A DNA stretch of 64,000 nucleotides from Acetobacterium sp. KB-1 (GTDB lineage: Bacteria; Bacillota; Clostridia; Eubacteriales; Eubacteriaceae). Positions 15,380-24,461 of this stretch are shown here, one piece after another; the first letter of the stretch is position 1, and each line of letters starts with the position of its first letter. The stretch covers positions 478,979 to 542,978 of the forward strand of contig NZ_CP030040.1 of NCBI RefSeq assembly GCF_003260995.1, in the 5' to 3' direction. The notes under the pieces were generated by a model, which was given only the letters and a program-made list of their open reading frames with translations, did not search any database and had not been told where the DNA came from. A program made the translations under genes and the position numbers.

Positions 15380-15424
15380 TAGTAAATAGGAAAGTTTCGA
15401 TTCGATTAAAAAGGCGGTGGATTT

Positions 15425-16288
15425 ATGGAAAATATTAGAGTGATGATAGTAGACGATTCAACCTTTTCAATAGCAGTTCTTAAACGGATGCTTCAGAAAG
15501 ATGGGATAGAGATCGTTGCCACGGCTCTTAACATGAACGAGGCAATAAAAAAAGCCCAAGAGATCAAACCAGATCTGATTACGATGGATATGACCTTGCC
15601 TGATGGTGATGGAATCGAGTGTTCAAAAGAAATTCTTAAATGTCTGCATGATACAAAAATTATTGCCATCAGCGCAATGATGGATGAAGAAATTATTCAG
15701 CTGGCTAGAAAAGTTGGTATCAAAGGTTACTTGCAAAAACCGGTAGATCAAACGGATTTGGACGCCGCAATTGAGCGACTTTTTGAAGGTGAAGAACTTT
15801 ACGGTGTCTTAAAGAGCAATTTTGAAGAAGCGTTTAAAGAATCAATTTTCAGTTTTTTGAAGCGGGAGATTGGTGGAGAAGTCGTAGTTGAAAAGGTTGA
15901 GGATCATCCGATGACTACAAATTCTTCAGGAATTTCTGTGGCAATTGGGATAATTGGACGGCATGACGGAAGATTGATTATGGATATGTCCGAAGATACT
16001 GCCTTGAGCATGACCCGAAAAATCCTTCAGGATGAAGGCCAGCAAATTGACGAAGCGATTAATTTTCTAAGCGAATTCACAAATGTTATCGCTGGTAATG
16101 CCTGTTCGCTTTTAAATGGACTTAATCGTTCCTTTGGTCTTCGAGTTTCACCACCCACAGTATTCCGAGGTAAAGATATCACGATTTCGATTGGAGATAT
16201 TATGAGCGAATCATTTGTTATTAAAACAGATATGGGTGATGTTTTTATGAATGTTGGCTTTCAAAAGGGGGATGTGGAATGGATTTAA
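15425..16288 (+). CDS. Response regulator with C-terminal CheX-like domain
   Basis: Residues 1-120 form a CheY-like receiver: acidic pair D10-D11, phospho-acceptor Asp55 in LITMDMTLPDGDG, and Lys in GYLQKPVD. Residues 130-287 match the CheC/CheX phosphatase fold, including the helix SEFTNVIAGNACSLLNG, which carries the E..N pair used by these phosphatases, and SPPTVFRGKDI. The protein thus joins a receiver with a CheX-type domain, so phosphorylation may control phosphatase activity or its own dephosphorylation. It overlaps the next gene, a stand-alone CheX, by 10 bases. Confidence 0.88.
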   Translation: MENIRVMIVDDSTFSIAVLKRMLQKDGIEIVATALNMNEAIKKAQEIKPDLITMDMTLPDGDGIECSKEILKCLHDTKIIAISAMMDEEIIQLARKVGIKGYLQKPVDQTDLDAAIERLFEGEELYGVLKSNFEEAFKESIFSFLKREIGGEVVVEKVEDHPMTTNSSGISVAIGIIGRHDGRLIMDMSEDTALSMTRKILQDEGQQIDEAINFLSEFTNVIAGNACSLLNGLNRSFGLRVSPPTVFRGKDITISIGDIMSESFVIKTDMGDVFMNVGFQKGDVEWI

Positions 16289-16737
16289 CAATTATCAATC
16301 CTTTTATTGCTTCAGTGACGGATGTGATGCCTCAATTGGGGTTTGCTAACATTGACCTGAAAGAACAAAGCGAGAAATCAAAAAAAATTGTGGCCAGTGG
16401 AATTGTACTAACTTTGGGGATAGTTGGTGATAAAAAGGGAAATGTAGCCTATGCTATTGATACTGAAGGTGCTAAGCAGATCGCTTCCATTATGATGATG
16501 GGGATGCCGGTGGATGAACTGGATGATATGGCAAAAAGTGCAATTTCTGAGCTTTCCAATATGTTAACTGCCAATGCGGCGATTAATTTTTCCAATGACA
16601 ATGTTACTGTAGATATTTCACCACCAACGATGCTGACGGGAGAAAGTATTGAGCTTAGTATGAGCAAAGACCAAGTCATGTGTGTAGAATTTGATATCGA
16701 TGGCATTAAACTGGAAATCAATGTGGCACTCGATTAA
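16279..16737 (+). CDS. cheX: CheX-type CheY-P phosphatase
   Basis: The 152-residue protein starts with MDLTIINPFIASVTDVMPQLGF, typical of CheX, and has the catalytic helix ISELSNMLTANA with Glu91 and Asn94, followed by SPPTMLTGESIE. CheX removes phosphate from CheY-like receivers to reset signalling. The 10-base overlap with the upstream receiver-CheX gene indicates coupled translation. A bidirectional terminator follows. A giant chemoreceptor is encoded convergently next to it. Confidence 0.88.
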   Translation: MDLTIINPFIASVTDVMPQLGFANIDLKEQSEKSKKIVASGIVLTLGIVGDKKGNVAYAIDTEGAKQIASIMMMGMPVDELDDMAKSAISELSNMLTANAAINFSNDNVTVDISPPTMLTGESIELSMSKDQVMCVEFDIDGIKLEINVALD

Positions 16738-16756
16738 ATGAGAGTTTTAAAGTAAT

Positions 16757-16799
16757 AAAAAAGGAGCATCCCCCTATCAGGGATCATGCTCTTTTTTTT
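16757..16799. terminator. Bidirectional terminator between cheX and chemoreceptor
   Basis: AAAAGGAGCAT pairs with ATGCTCTTTT with inner CCC/GGG pairs; A and T runs flank both sides. Confidence 0.85.
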
Positions 16800-16825
16800 A
16801 TTGTCTAAAACGGGTGGCTTTTGGT

Positions 16826-19801
16826 TTATTTGGTCAATTTAAATTTGCTAACCATATTCTTGAGCAGTTCCGCCTGACTGTAGAGCTCTTCGCTGGCGGC
16901 AGCACTTTCTTCGGCAGTGGCCGAATTGGTTTGAACAACCTGAGACACTTGATCGATGCCGGTATTAATTTGGTTGATAGAAGCGGTTTGTTCATGAGAA
17001 GCGGTATCAATTTTACTGACTAAGACGGCGACTTTGGTAACCCCATCCACAATTTCGTTGAGTGAATCAGCAGTATTATTGGCAATGACAGTGCCCTCGG
17101 AAACTTTGGAAATAGATCCTTCAATCAGTTCGGTGGTTTCCTTAGCTGCTTCGGCACTGCGTCCAGCCAGGGTTCGGACCTCTTCAGCGACGACCGCAAA
17201 ACCCTTGCCTTGTTGTCCGGCCCGGGCAGCTTCCACTGCTGCATTCAAGGCCAGAATATTGGTCTGGAAAGCAATGTCATCGATGACCTTGATAATATTT
17301 GAAATTTTTGCCGAGGAGGCATTGATTTCTTCCATCGATTTTAGCATTTGCTGCATCTGAGTGTTGCCGTTTTCGGCATTTTGCTGAGCGGTCAGAGTCA
17401 ACTGATTGGCCTGATTGGCATTAATGGCATTTTCTTTGGTTTGAACCGCCACCTCATCAATGGAGGCATTGAGCTCTTCCATTGAACTGGCCTGCTCGGT
17501 AGCACCCTGGGCCAGAGCCTGACTGCCGAAGGAGACTTGTCGGGCGCCGGAAGCGACCTCATCAGCTGAGTCATTGATATTTCCAAGAATTTCATTCAGT
17601 GAGTTCATGGTATCATTTAATGAATTTTTAATAATTGCATAGCTACCCAGGTAATCCCCCTCCATGTGGTGGGTTAGCTGTCCAGCAGCCATTTGTTCAA
17701 GTACGACGGCGGCCTCATTGATGGGCTGCTCGATGGCATCCAGAGTTTGGTTAAAGCCATCGACGATATCCCGGTAACCACCAGCAAATTTTGACGCATC
17801 GCTGCGAACGGTCAGGTTGCCGTTGATTCCAGCTTGAGCAAGATTACGGGATTCCTCAATCAAACTGTCAATAGTGGTTAAGGTGGCGATTACCGATGGG
17901 ATCAGTTTATCGTTGTCGGAACGTTTGCCAATGGCGATAAAGTCACTCAAACGACTGGTGTCACCTTGAGAAATACGGATAAAAGCATCCTGAACATTGA
18001 GAAGGCGGGAATGAACCAGGTTGATCTCCTCGGAAAATGCGTTCATATTACCTTTATAATGACCTTCCATGCTAATGGTATAGTCATTAGCGGCCATCTT
18101 GGTCATCACCTGTCGAGCCTCATTGATCGGTGCTAACAGGGAATTTAGCGTATTGTTAAAGCCTTCGATGATTTTTTTGAAATCACCGTTGTGCCGGGTG
18201 GCATCGGCCTGAATTTCTAACTGGCCTTCGGTAGCAGCTTGAGCTAACATATCAACATCAGATACTAAGGCATTGATATTGTCGATGCATGAGTTAAGGT
18301 TTTCTTTAATCGTATTAAAGTCCCCATGATAGGTAGCGGTTATTTTTTCGGGAATATCGCCCCGGCTGATCTTATTGACATAGTCCGCCGACATGTTTAG
18401 CGGCTCAACCACTGCATCAAGGGTATTGTTGACACCAACCACAATATCCCGGTACTTACCCTGGAATTTGGTGGCATCACCTCGAACAGATAAATGACCA
18501 TCGGTGGCTGATTGAGTTAACATTTCTACCTCTGTTTCCAGGTTTTTGAGATTATCAACCACTTCAATAAGACTTTTAGACTGAATATCCTTATCCGATT
18601 TGACATCGACGGCAACATTAAGATTTCCCAGAGAAATCTGTTCCAGGGTGGCAATATTTTCCTGAATATTTTCCGATAGTTTCTGGAAGGAAAGTCCCAG
18701 CTTGCCCAGCTCATCTTCACGGTTGATGATTGCATCAGGAATTTCACTGTCAAAATCACCCAATTCAGCCTTACGAAACAGCTCAGTGATCAGAACGATA
18801 GGATTGACCACCCCTTTGACTTGTTTAACGATGATAAAGCTGAGCACGATCAGGGTTAATAAGAATAATCCGATTAACTGGATGATCAGGGCCATTATCG
18901 GGGCATTGAGTTCACTTTGGGACTCCATAATAGCAAGGGTCCAGCCGGTTGCAGGGATCGGGGCATAATAGATGTTATTTTTGCCGGAATCATCACGGAA
19001 TACCCCGGAACCGGGTTCACCACTGAGCATAGCTTCCCCCAGCGTCGACAAGCTTGGGTTGGGATCTTCAAGCAAGTTGACGGCCATTGCCTTGGAAACA
19101 TCAGCATCAGCAATATAGAGGCCGGTTCGGTCCACCAGAAAGGCGCGACCGGTTTCACCGATTTTGATGTTGCTGACCATTTGTTGAAGACTGGAAAGAT
19201 CGATATCGCCGGTAACCACCCCTTTGAAATTACGATTGGTATCATAGAAAGCGGATGCAGCAGTGACCATCGAAATCCCCAAGGCTTCGTCTTTAAATGG
19301 TGACGACCAGGCAATTTTACCACCAGCGTCTTTACCTACCATGTACCATTCCTGATTGGGATAATCATAATCATCAGTACTAAACAAGGCTTCAGCGTAG
19401 GCGATATTTGAGCTCTCCCGATAGGCGTATGGTCCGAAATATTTAATTTCAGGTAGATAAGCATTGTAGTCATAAAAGACTCCGACACCATAAGTATCGT
19501 CAGTAAGTTCAACATATTGGGTTAAGAGCTTGTTATACTCTGAGGGAGCCATCTGAGTGCCAGTGACGCCGATAGTGGTGCTCAAACTGCTCACCGCTTT
19601 GCTGTGAGTACTGAGTACCTGCTCAATCTCACCAATAGTATTACTAAGCTGGAGATTCATTTGTTCTTCAATTTGCTGATTTTCGGTGTTGATGCTTAAT
19701 GCCGTGACAGTGATGCCAATCACCAACAGGGCCAGGGCCACAAAAATGATCACCATTGAGGTGATTTTATTACCGATTGAGTGCTTGTTAAAAATCTTCA
19801 T
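16826..19801 (-). CDS. Methyl-accepting chemotaxis protein with dCache sensor and serial HAMP-like units (991 aa)
   Basis: The order is: transmembrane helix near 13-36, extracytoplasmic dCache-type sensor (about 40-295, with [21 protein letters not shown]), second membrane helix near 300-325, a HAMP, then a long array of HAMP-like units with recurring A(A)TxGxLxIxADA and FNxTLDA segments (about 350-720), and the signalling domain whose tip [29 protein letters not shown] lies near 850. Most receptors are 550-700 residues; the poly-HAMP array accounts for the extra length. No CheR-docking pentapeptide is seen at the C-terminus (KFKLTK). The ligand is unknown. The second giant receptor at 35560 shares the design. 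Confidence 0.95.
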   Translation of the reverse strand: MKIFNKHSIGNKITSMVIIFVALALLVIGITVTALSINTENQQIEEQMNLQLSNTIGEIEQVLSTHSKAVSSLSTTIGVTGTQMAPSEYNKLLTQYVELTDDTYGVGVFYDYNAYLPEIKYFGPYAYRESSNIAYAEALFSTDDYDYPNQEWYMVGKDAGGKIAWSSPFKDEALGISMVTAASAFYDTNRNFKGVVTGDIDLSSLQQMVSNIKIGETGRAFLVDRTGLYIADADVSKAMAVNLLEDPNPSLSTLGEAMLSGEPGSGVFRDDSGKNNIYYAPIPATGWTLAIMESQSELNAPIMALIIQLIGLFLLTLIVLSFIIVKQVKGVVNPIVLITELFRKAELGDFDSEIPDAIINREDELGKLGLSFQKLSENIQENIATLEQISLGNLNVAVDVKSDKDIQSKSLIEVVDNLKNLETEVEMLTQSATDGHLSVRGDATKFQGKYRDIVVGVNNTLDAVVEPLNMSADYVNKISRGDIPEKITATYHGDFNTIKENLNSCIDNINALVSDVDMLAQAATEGQLEIQADATRHNGDFKKIIEGFNNTLNSLLAPINEARQVMTKMAANDYTISMEGHYKGNMNAFSEEINLVHSRLLNVQDAFIRISQGDTSRLSDFIAIGKRSDNDKLIPSVIATLTTIDSLIEESRNLAQAGINGNLTVRSDASKFAGGYRDIVDGFNQTLDAIEQPINEAAVVLEQMAAGQLTHHMEGDYLGSYAIIKNSLNDTMNSLNEILGNINDSADEVASGARQVSFGSQALAQGATEQASSMEELNASIDEVAVQTKENAINANQANQLTLTAQQNAENGNTQMQQMLKSMEEINASSAKISNIIKVIDDIAFQTNILALNAAVEAARAGQQGKGFAVVAEEVRTLAGRSAEAAKETTELIEGSISKVSEGTVIANNTADSLNEIVDGVTKVAVLVSKIDTASHEQTASINQINTGIDQVSQVVQTNSATAEESAAASEELYSQAELLKNMVSKFKLTK

Positions 19802-19976
19802 TGTGATTTCCGCCTTTAAATTTTTTAATTAGTGGTCATTTTATACCCCATTCTAAATCATTTTAAACCGAAACGCTACGGTATAATTGTTAAATCGCTG
19901 CTAAAAAGTCGTTATTTTATTACTGAAAAACTGGAGGTGAATTTTTGTAAAAAAAAGTTAAAACGGTAATGTTTTT

Positions 19977-20525
19977 TTACTGGGCCTGGATTTGAGTTTG
20001 AAGCTGTAAAAAATTCTGGCCCAGCGGCTTGCTGATATTGGGCAGACCGATGCGGGTAAAAAGATCCATTAGAGCTGTCCAATAGGGTGGATAGAGTCCC
20101 TGACCCTTAGAAATCAAGGGTTCCTGGTTCTCGATGATTATTTTTAAATCCCAGCCGAAAGCAGTATCACTATTCTCTGAGGTGTTTGCTGACTGATAAT
20201 TGCTTTTCCAGTTCAAGACATAAAGCTGATAGAAATCCTCAAGTAATTGTTGCCACTGGAGCTGGTCAATGTAGATCTCCGGAAGATCCGGGTAATAACA
20301 CAGAAAGGGCCCCTCAATGGTGGCTCCGGCGGCAGTTTTTGTAAAGGTCAAATTTTGACTGGCAATCGCCTTCTGATAGGTATTAAAGATAATCTGGCGG
20401 GTGTCTGCTACGAGTTCATGGTAATCGTGGCCAAATTTGGCTTGGCAGTCCCGGCAAAACAATAAGGGTAAGGTCGCTGGGCTGGTGTTAATGCCGCCGC
20501 ATTTAGGACAGAAGATAGGGCTCAT
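19977..20525 (-). CDS. Zinc-ribbon protein of unknown function
   Basis: The 182-residue protein begins MSPIFCPKCGGI and CRDCQ follows at about 24-27, giving a CxxC...CxxC zinc ribbon. The remaining sequence is a soluble mixed region (LPEIYIDQLQWQQLLEDFYQLYVLNWKSNY; GLYPPYWTALMDLFTRIGLP) that I cannot assign. Its ATG overlaps the stop codon of the PadR gene (TAATG at 20527-20523 on the minus strand), so the two are translationally coupled. It may be the gene controlled by, or working with, the PadR regulator. Confidence 0.7.
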   Translation of the reverse strand: MSPIFCPKCGGINTSPATLPLLFCRDCQAKFGHDYHELVADTRQIIFNTYQKAIASQNLTFTKTAAGATIEGPFLCYYPDLPEIYIDQLQWQQLLEDFYQLYVLNWKSNYQSANTSENSDTAFGWDLKIIIENQEPLISKGQGLYPPYWTALMDLFTRIGLPNISKPLGQNFLQLQTQIQAQ

Positions 20526-21103
20526 TAGGGTCTCCTTTCGTCGACAAAAATTCGGGTATTGGTGGTGACTTCTTCAATGCATTCGTTGAGCCATTCGATG
20601 TAGGATTTTTCGCGTTTGATGGCCGATTTAAGGACAATATAGTCGCCGTATTCGGGACTCTGTATCTTTGAAATGTCTTTAGAGTCCAGTAATATCTGCA
20701 TGTTGTTCTGGAGCTTTTCCAGTTTTTCCTGACGTTGGGTCAGTTGGTAGTGAAAGTGGTTCAGGATTTTGGCATTGGACAGAGATTCGATAAAATAAGC
20801 TTTTAGCCGAAAAATATCCTTGGGAGTAGGCTCCAGTAAATCCTGCTGTAAAATCCAGTTGTGAAATTCCTGTCTGCCTTTTTCTGTAATTGAATAAATT
20901 TTTTTGCGAAGTTTTTCATCCTCGGGTAGTATTTCGTAGGTAATTAGCTTTTCGTCGGTGAGCTTTTTTAATTCCGGGTAGATTTGGCTGTGCTTGGCAT
21001 ACCAAAAATTAACCAGTTCCATATTAAATACTTTCATTAAATCGTAGCCAGTCATAGATTCCCGGTTGATCAAGCCGAGGATGGCATATTTTAGAGTTCT
21101 CAT
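20525..21103 (-). CDS. PadR-family transcriptional regulator
   Basis: The N-terminus MRTLKYAILGLINRESMTGYDLMKVFN and the following YPELKKLTDEKLITYE/KKIYSITEKGRQEFHNW are the winged-helix signature of PadR. A C-terminal helical dimerisation domain (about 85-190) follows, as in the Vir_act_alpha_C group. I place the start at ATG 21103, where PadR proteins normally begin. A GTG 39 bases upstream is in frame but has no good ribosome site. PadR proteins often sense phenolics or antibiotics and repress a neighbour. The zinc-ribbon gene overlaps its stop. Confidence 0.88.
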   Translation of the reverse strand: MRTLKYAILGLINRESMTGYDLMKVFNMELVNFWYAKHSQIYPELKKLTDEKLITYEILPEDEKLRKKIYSITEKGRQEFHNWILQQDLLEPTPKDIFRLKAYFIESLSNAKILNHFHYQLTQRQEKLEKLQNNMQILLDSKDISKIQSPEYGDYIVLKSAIKREKSYIEWLNECIEEVTTNTRIFVDERRP

Positions 21104-21226
21104 GTGTTTAAGCCTTTCGTTTTTTGTCAAATAGTTATCCACTTCTATTTTATCTGATTTTTGTTAGAAATGCATTTATTTTCTTGGCTAGTTTTAATAT
21201 TAACATCAACAAGCAATTTATTTGCC

Positions 21227-21256
21227 TTGACTTGATTAAAAAGAATCATTTACAAT
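21227..21256 (+). promoter_or_regulatory. Sigma-A promoter upstream of rsgA leader
   Basis: TTGACT at 21227-21232 and TACAAT at 21251-21256 with an 18-base spacer. If this is the rsgA promoter, the leader is about 280 bases long and contains repeat copy 2, the upstream ORF and the switch helices. Confidence 0.6.
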
Positions 21257-21283
21257 AATAGTACAGGATATTAATAAACTATC

Positions 21284-21380
21284 ATACCGACCAATTGTTA
21301 ATCTGGTGTTCGCCACAAGATCGGACAGGCTACCGCCGCGTTCGCCTTAATGCGTACAACATGCGAACAATTATTGGTAT
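21284..21380. repeat. Family A hairpin element, copy 2 (97 bp)
   Basis: It begins ATACCGACCAATTGTTA and ends AACAATTATTGGTAT. The outermost base pair is A-T here instead of G-C in other copies, changed on both arms at once, so pairing is kept. It lies in the rsgA leader, downstream of the likely promoter. Confidence 0.85.
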
Positions 21381-21436
21381 TAGGATATGCTCTTTAATAG
21401 GCTGAAATTACGAATTTAAAGTAGAGTGGAGAATTT

Positions 21437-21496
21437 ATGAAAAATATTAGAAAAATGGATAGTGTCGTGACGCCGGAGGGCAAAGAACGATACTAA
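21437..21496 (+). CDS. 19-residue leader peptide upstream of rsgA
   Basis: A short ORF (MKNIRKMDSVVTPEGKERY, stop TAA at 21494) begins at ATG 21437 with GTGGAG about six bases upstream, 47 bases before the rsgA start codon. Its last third covers the 5' arm of a hairpin (GGAGGGC, 21475-21481) whose 3' arm GCCCTCC (21504-21510) can instead pair with the rsgA ribosome site. This arrangement is that of a regulatory leader peptide. Its expression is inferred from the ribosome site and position. Confidence 0.6.
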   Translation: MKNIRKMDSVVTPEGKERY

Positions 21497-21537
21497 GCCT
21501 TTAGCCCTCCAAACGGTCAAAATACTAAATTTGGAGG
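21475..21537 (+). promoter_or_regulatory. Switchable leader structure controlling rsgA ribosome site
   Basis: Helix 1: GGAGGGC (21475-21481) with GCCCTCC (21504-21510), extended by AAAG/CTTT. Helix 2: CCTCCAAA (21506-21513) with TTTGGAGG (21530-21537), which contains the rsgA Shine-Dalgarno sequence. The two share 21506-21510 and cannot form together. A ribosome at the end of the leader ORF would cover the 5' arm of helix 1 and favour helix 2. Confidence 0.65.
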
Positions 21538-21543
21538 AAAAAA

Positions 21544-22620
21544 ATGAATAAAATAGATTTAGAAAATTACGGATTGAATCAGCACCTTAAACAGGAAGCG
21601 AGTTTGTACAGTGACTTGTTCGTAGCCAGGGTGACGGAGCAACATCGGGAACTGTATAAGGTGATCACTGAAAACGGCGAATTGCTGGCTGAGGTGTCCG
21701 GGAAATTTGTGTTTAAGACTGAAGACAATACCAGCTTTCCAGTGGTTGGCGATTGGGTGATGATTGATCGGACCGAGGAAGGTTCGGGCAATGCGGTGAT
21801 CCATCAGGTATTAAGTCGCACCAGCTTGTTTGAACGAAAAGCGGCCGGAACGGGAAATGGAGTTCAGATTGTCGCTGCCAATTTTGATCTGGTTTTTATT
21901 TGCATGTCGTTAAACAATGATTTTAATCTGCGCCGGCTGGAACGCTATTTATCAATTGCCTGGAGTAGTCAGGCCAGGCCAGTGATTGTCCTGACGAAAG
22001 CGGACCTATGCGATGATTTACCGTCGCGTCTAGGTGAAATTTCTGCTGTCCGGGTAGGAACTGATGTGGTGGTTTGCTCCAGTGAGGGCAACCGTGGTTA
22101 TGACGAGATTGCAGCCTATCTGTCGGTGGGAAAAACGAGCGTCTTTCTGGGATCGTCCGGGGTGGGTAAATCCACCATTATCAATCATCTGATGGGGGCA
22201 GAAGTGCTCGAAACCAAAGGCCTGAGAAATGATGATCGGGGCAGGCACACCACCACCCATCGTCAACTTCTGCTATTGCCCGGCGGTGGCGTGGTCATAG
22301 ATACCCCAGGGATGCGGGAACTCCATCTCGAAAAGGCGAATCTTTCCAAGTCCTTTGAGGATATTGAGGCACTGGCCAAGCAATGCCGCTTTGGAGACTG
22401 TCGCCACAGCGGCGAACCGGGTTGTGCGGTCCGAGCTGCCATTGAATCGAAAAACCTCTCGGAAAAACGGTTTGAAAACTATCGCAAGTTGCAAAAAGAA
22501 ATGGACTACGAAGGACTCAATTCACGTCAGCTGGAAGCCGAAAAAATTAAAAAAATGTTTGGCAGTAAAGGCGAAATGAAACAGATCATGCGTCAGGCAA
22601 AAAATAAAAACAAACGCTAA
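21544..22620 (+). CDS. rsgA: Ribosome small-subunit-dependent GTPase RsgA
   Basis: RsgA is a circularly permuted GTPase that checks and matures the 30S subunit. The order of motifs is the permuted one: N-terminal OB fold, then LTKADLCDD (guanine recognition, about 150) before GSSGVGKSTIINHLMG (P-loop, near 199-214), RGRHTTTHRQL (switch I), DTPGMREL, and the C-terminal zinc knuckle CRFGDCRHSGEPGCAV with the KRFENYRKLQKE helix. The length of 358 is slightly above the usual 300-350. The ribosome site GGAGG (21533-21537) is six bases from the ATG and lies within a switchable leader fold. Confidence 0.96.
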   Translation: MNKIDLENYGLNQHLKQEASLYSDLFVARVTEQHRELYKVITENGELLAEVSGKFVFKTEDNTSFPVVGDWVMIDRTEEGSGNAVIHQVLSRTSLFERKAAGTGNGVQIVAANFDLVFICMSLNNDFNLRRLERYLSIAWSSQARPVIVLTKADLCDDLPSRLGEISAVRVGTDVVVCSSEGNRGYDEIAAYLSVGKTSVFLGSSGVGKSTIINHLMGAEVLETKGLRNDDRGRHTTTHRQLLLLPGGGVVIDTPGMRELHLEKANLSKSFEDIEALAKQCRFGDCRHSGEPGCAVRAAIESKNLSEKRFENYRKLQKEMDYEGLNSRQLEAEKIKKMFGSKGEMKQIMRQAKNKNKR

Positions 22621-22662
22621 ATAACGATTAGGTCACAATTTTTAATTCAAAGGAGAAATAAG

Positions 22663-23499
22663 ATGAAGCAACAAAATCTGCCGGAATCTTACAGTAAACA
22701 GGATGCCATTTTAATGGCTGGTTTTAGTTATCAGACCTACCCTTTTTTTGATCAGCAGCAGCTGGCACTGCCAGCCGGTTTTGAGCTTAGGTATTCATTT
22801 AACGGTAAGACCGGGGTGACGGAAAAAACGGAAGAAAATTTTGGCTTTATTGCTGAGTCAGAAGATCGGCTTGTACTGGCTTTTCGGGGGACCGATTCAA
22901 CCCCCAATCTGGATTCGGATTTGGATCTTTTTCAGATTCCCTTTCCCTATGTAAAAAATGCCGGGTCTAGCCATCGAGGCATCACCCGGGTTTATCAGTC
23001 GCTTAGGGAGGAAGTGATAGAGCAGATCAGTCAATTGCCTGACACTAAAAAACTCTACATCACTGGTCACAGTCTGGGGGGTGATCTGTCGATTATGGCG
23101 GCGCTGGATTTTGCTGTTAATACTGCCCGTAAAGAAGCGATTGTTTATACCATTGCGGCAGGTCGGCCCGGTGATCGGGATTTTGTCGGTACTTACAACG
23201 CCCACGTCAAAAACAGTTATCGGATATTTAATGTCCATGATTTTATCCCAACCCTGCCAGCCGCCGAGTATCCGGCTCCTTTCACTGAAGCCGGGTTGTT
23301 CTATGAACACGTGAACGCTTCGGTTCCGATTGGTTTTCAGATGGACAACCTGTTTTTGAATCACCGGATCAACTGTTATTTCCAGAAGCTGGGAGAGCAG
23401 GATATTAATTATATGAATGCTCTGCGCAGCAGTAGTCCAGGCTTTTGTCCGGAACCGATAAATTTGAAGGAATTGGCGGATTCGATGAAAAACAATTAG
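22663..23499 (+). CDS. Class 3 lipase family protein
   Basis: The alpha/beta hydrolase signature GHSLGGDL (catalytic Ser near 134) follows LYIT, and FAFRGT-like LVLAFRGTDS precedes it, as in lipase class 3. The likely acid is the Asp in FNVHDFIPTLP, and a late His (NHRINCYF or YEHVNAS) completes the triad. No signal peptide is visible, so the 278-residue enzyme is probably intracellular. It begins at ATG 22663 after AAAGGAG, 42 bases after rsgA, and is followed 44 bases later by a GNAT gene; these may form one transcript. Confidence 0.85.
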   Translation: MKQQNLPESYSKQDAILMAGFSYQTYPFFDQQQLALPAGFELRYSFNGKTGVTEKTEENFGFIAESEDRLVLAFRGTDSTPNLDSDLDLFQIPFPYVKNAGSSHRGITRVYQSLREEVIEQISQLPDTKKLYITGHSLGGDLSIMAALDFAVNTARKEAIVYTIAAGRPGDRDFVGTYNAHVKNSYRIFNVHDFIPTLPAAEYPAPFTEAGLFYEHVNASVPIGFQMDNLFLNHRINCYFQKLGEQDINYMNALRSSSPGFCPEPINLKELADSMKNN

Positions 23500-23543
23500 G
23501 GATTTGCCAAGTAATCCCAGTTGACATCCCAGGAGAGGTTTAA

Positions 23544-24014
23544 ATGATAAAAAAAATTGAAAATATAGATTTGGAAGCAGCAATAGATCTGGCCAATCAG
23601 GTATTTCATGAATTTATTGCCGATGGCTACACCGAAGAAGGGCGCCAGACCTTTACCGATTATTTGGACTATAAGTTGGAAGAAATGGCTGAGGATTTGG
23701 AAAGCGGCCATAAGAAACTGTGGGGTTTCTATGAAGACAACCGGATCATCGGGGTCATTGGCACCCGGGATCGTTTTCATGTTTCACTTATGTTTGTCGA
23801 TAAGAACCATCACCACCAGGGCATTGCCCGGGCTTTATTTGACACAGTGCTGGCGGATTTAAAAAGCCAGCTACCGGGAAAATTCTTTGTAATGACGGTC
23901 AATTCATCTCCTTATGCGGTGGAAGTTTACCGTCGTTTCGGTTTTGAGGCAACCGCTACGGAACAGGTTAACAAAGGGATTCGGTTTGTACCGATGAAGC
24001 TGACAGTTTGTTAA
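23544..24014 (+). CDS. GNAT-family N-acetyltransferase
   Basis: The 156-residue protein contains the acetyl-CoA-binding motif A pattern (LMFVDKNHHHQGIARALFDTVL, with QGIAR as the pyrophosphate-binding Q/RxxGxG/A), and a final strand-helix with VNSSPYAVEVYRRFGFEA, which is the usual GNAT end. The N-terminal part (DLEAAIDLANQVFHEFIADGYTEEG) is typical of a YafP-like subgroup. The acceptor substrate is unknown. The ribosome site is AGGAG upstream of ATG 23544. Confidence 0.92.
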   Translation: MIKKIENIDLEAAIDLANQVFHEFIADGYTEEGRQTFTDYLDYKLEEMAEDLESGHKKLWGFYEDNRIIGVIGTRDRFHVSLMFVDKNHHHQGIARALFDTVLADLKSQLPGKFFVMTVNSSPYAVEVYRRFGFEATATEQVNKGIRFVPMKLTVC

Positions 24015-24061
24015 GTGGTCCTGGAATTTTCTTAATGATTGCGTTGTCATAAAAAAATAAT

Positions 24062-24090
24062 TTGACAAAAACCGCAATATCGATTAAGCT
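24062..24090 (+). promoter_or_regulatory. Candidate promoter of the trp T-box leader
   Basis: A perfect TTGACA lies at 24062-24067; with 17 bases spacing the -10 would be TAAGCT (24085-24090), a poor match, with TATCTAAT further on as an alternative. It is placed correctly for a T-box transcript starting near 24097. Confidence 0.45.
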
Positions 24091-24129
24091 TTATCTAATT
24101 TAATCGTTCAATCAAACCGTTGACGTGGA

Positions 24130-24400
24130 GATAACGGTGTATCGTGCAGTTACAGAGAGCGGGGAAGGCTGAGAGCCTCGCACAACGCAGATCATCAAAT
24201 GGACCACTGAGGGCGCAGTCAAAGGAAATGTGTATTTCTGAGTATTCTGCGACGTGACGCATACGTCAGTTGCGAGGGATATGTTTGTATCCTGCAGAGT
24301 GTACAGGGATTTTTCTCTGTAAATGAAGGTGGTACCGCGGGCTTAAATTTTTTGCGCTCGTCCTTGATTAATTTTTATTAATCAAGGACGAGCGTTTTTT
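24130..24400 (+). ncRNA. T-box riboswitch, tryptophan type
   Basis: The hallmark T-box sequence AATGAAGGTGGTACCGCGG lies at 24322-24340 and forms the antiterminator whose bulge reads the tRNA acceptor end. Stem I carries the AGAGAGC and GGCTGAGAGCC elements. The likely specifier codon is TGG at 24200-24202 (context CAAATGGACCACTGAGG), read by uncharged tRNA-Trp. The terminator at 24355-24400 follows. Uncharged tRNA-Trp would stabilise the antiterminator and switch on the trp genes that begin at 24678. Confidence 0.93.
24355..24400 (+). terminator. T-box terminator
   Basis: An 18-base-pair perfect stem (CGCTCGTCCTTGATTAAT with its complement) around TTTT, followed by a T run. This is the conditional terminator of the Trp T-box. 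Confidence 0.95.
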
Positions 24401-24461
24401 ATTACTTAAAAAACGTATAAATAGGTGTGGGCACTGATTGGAAGGTTAACTCGTCACTGAC

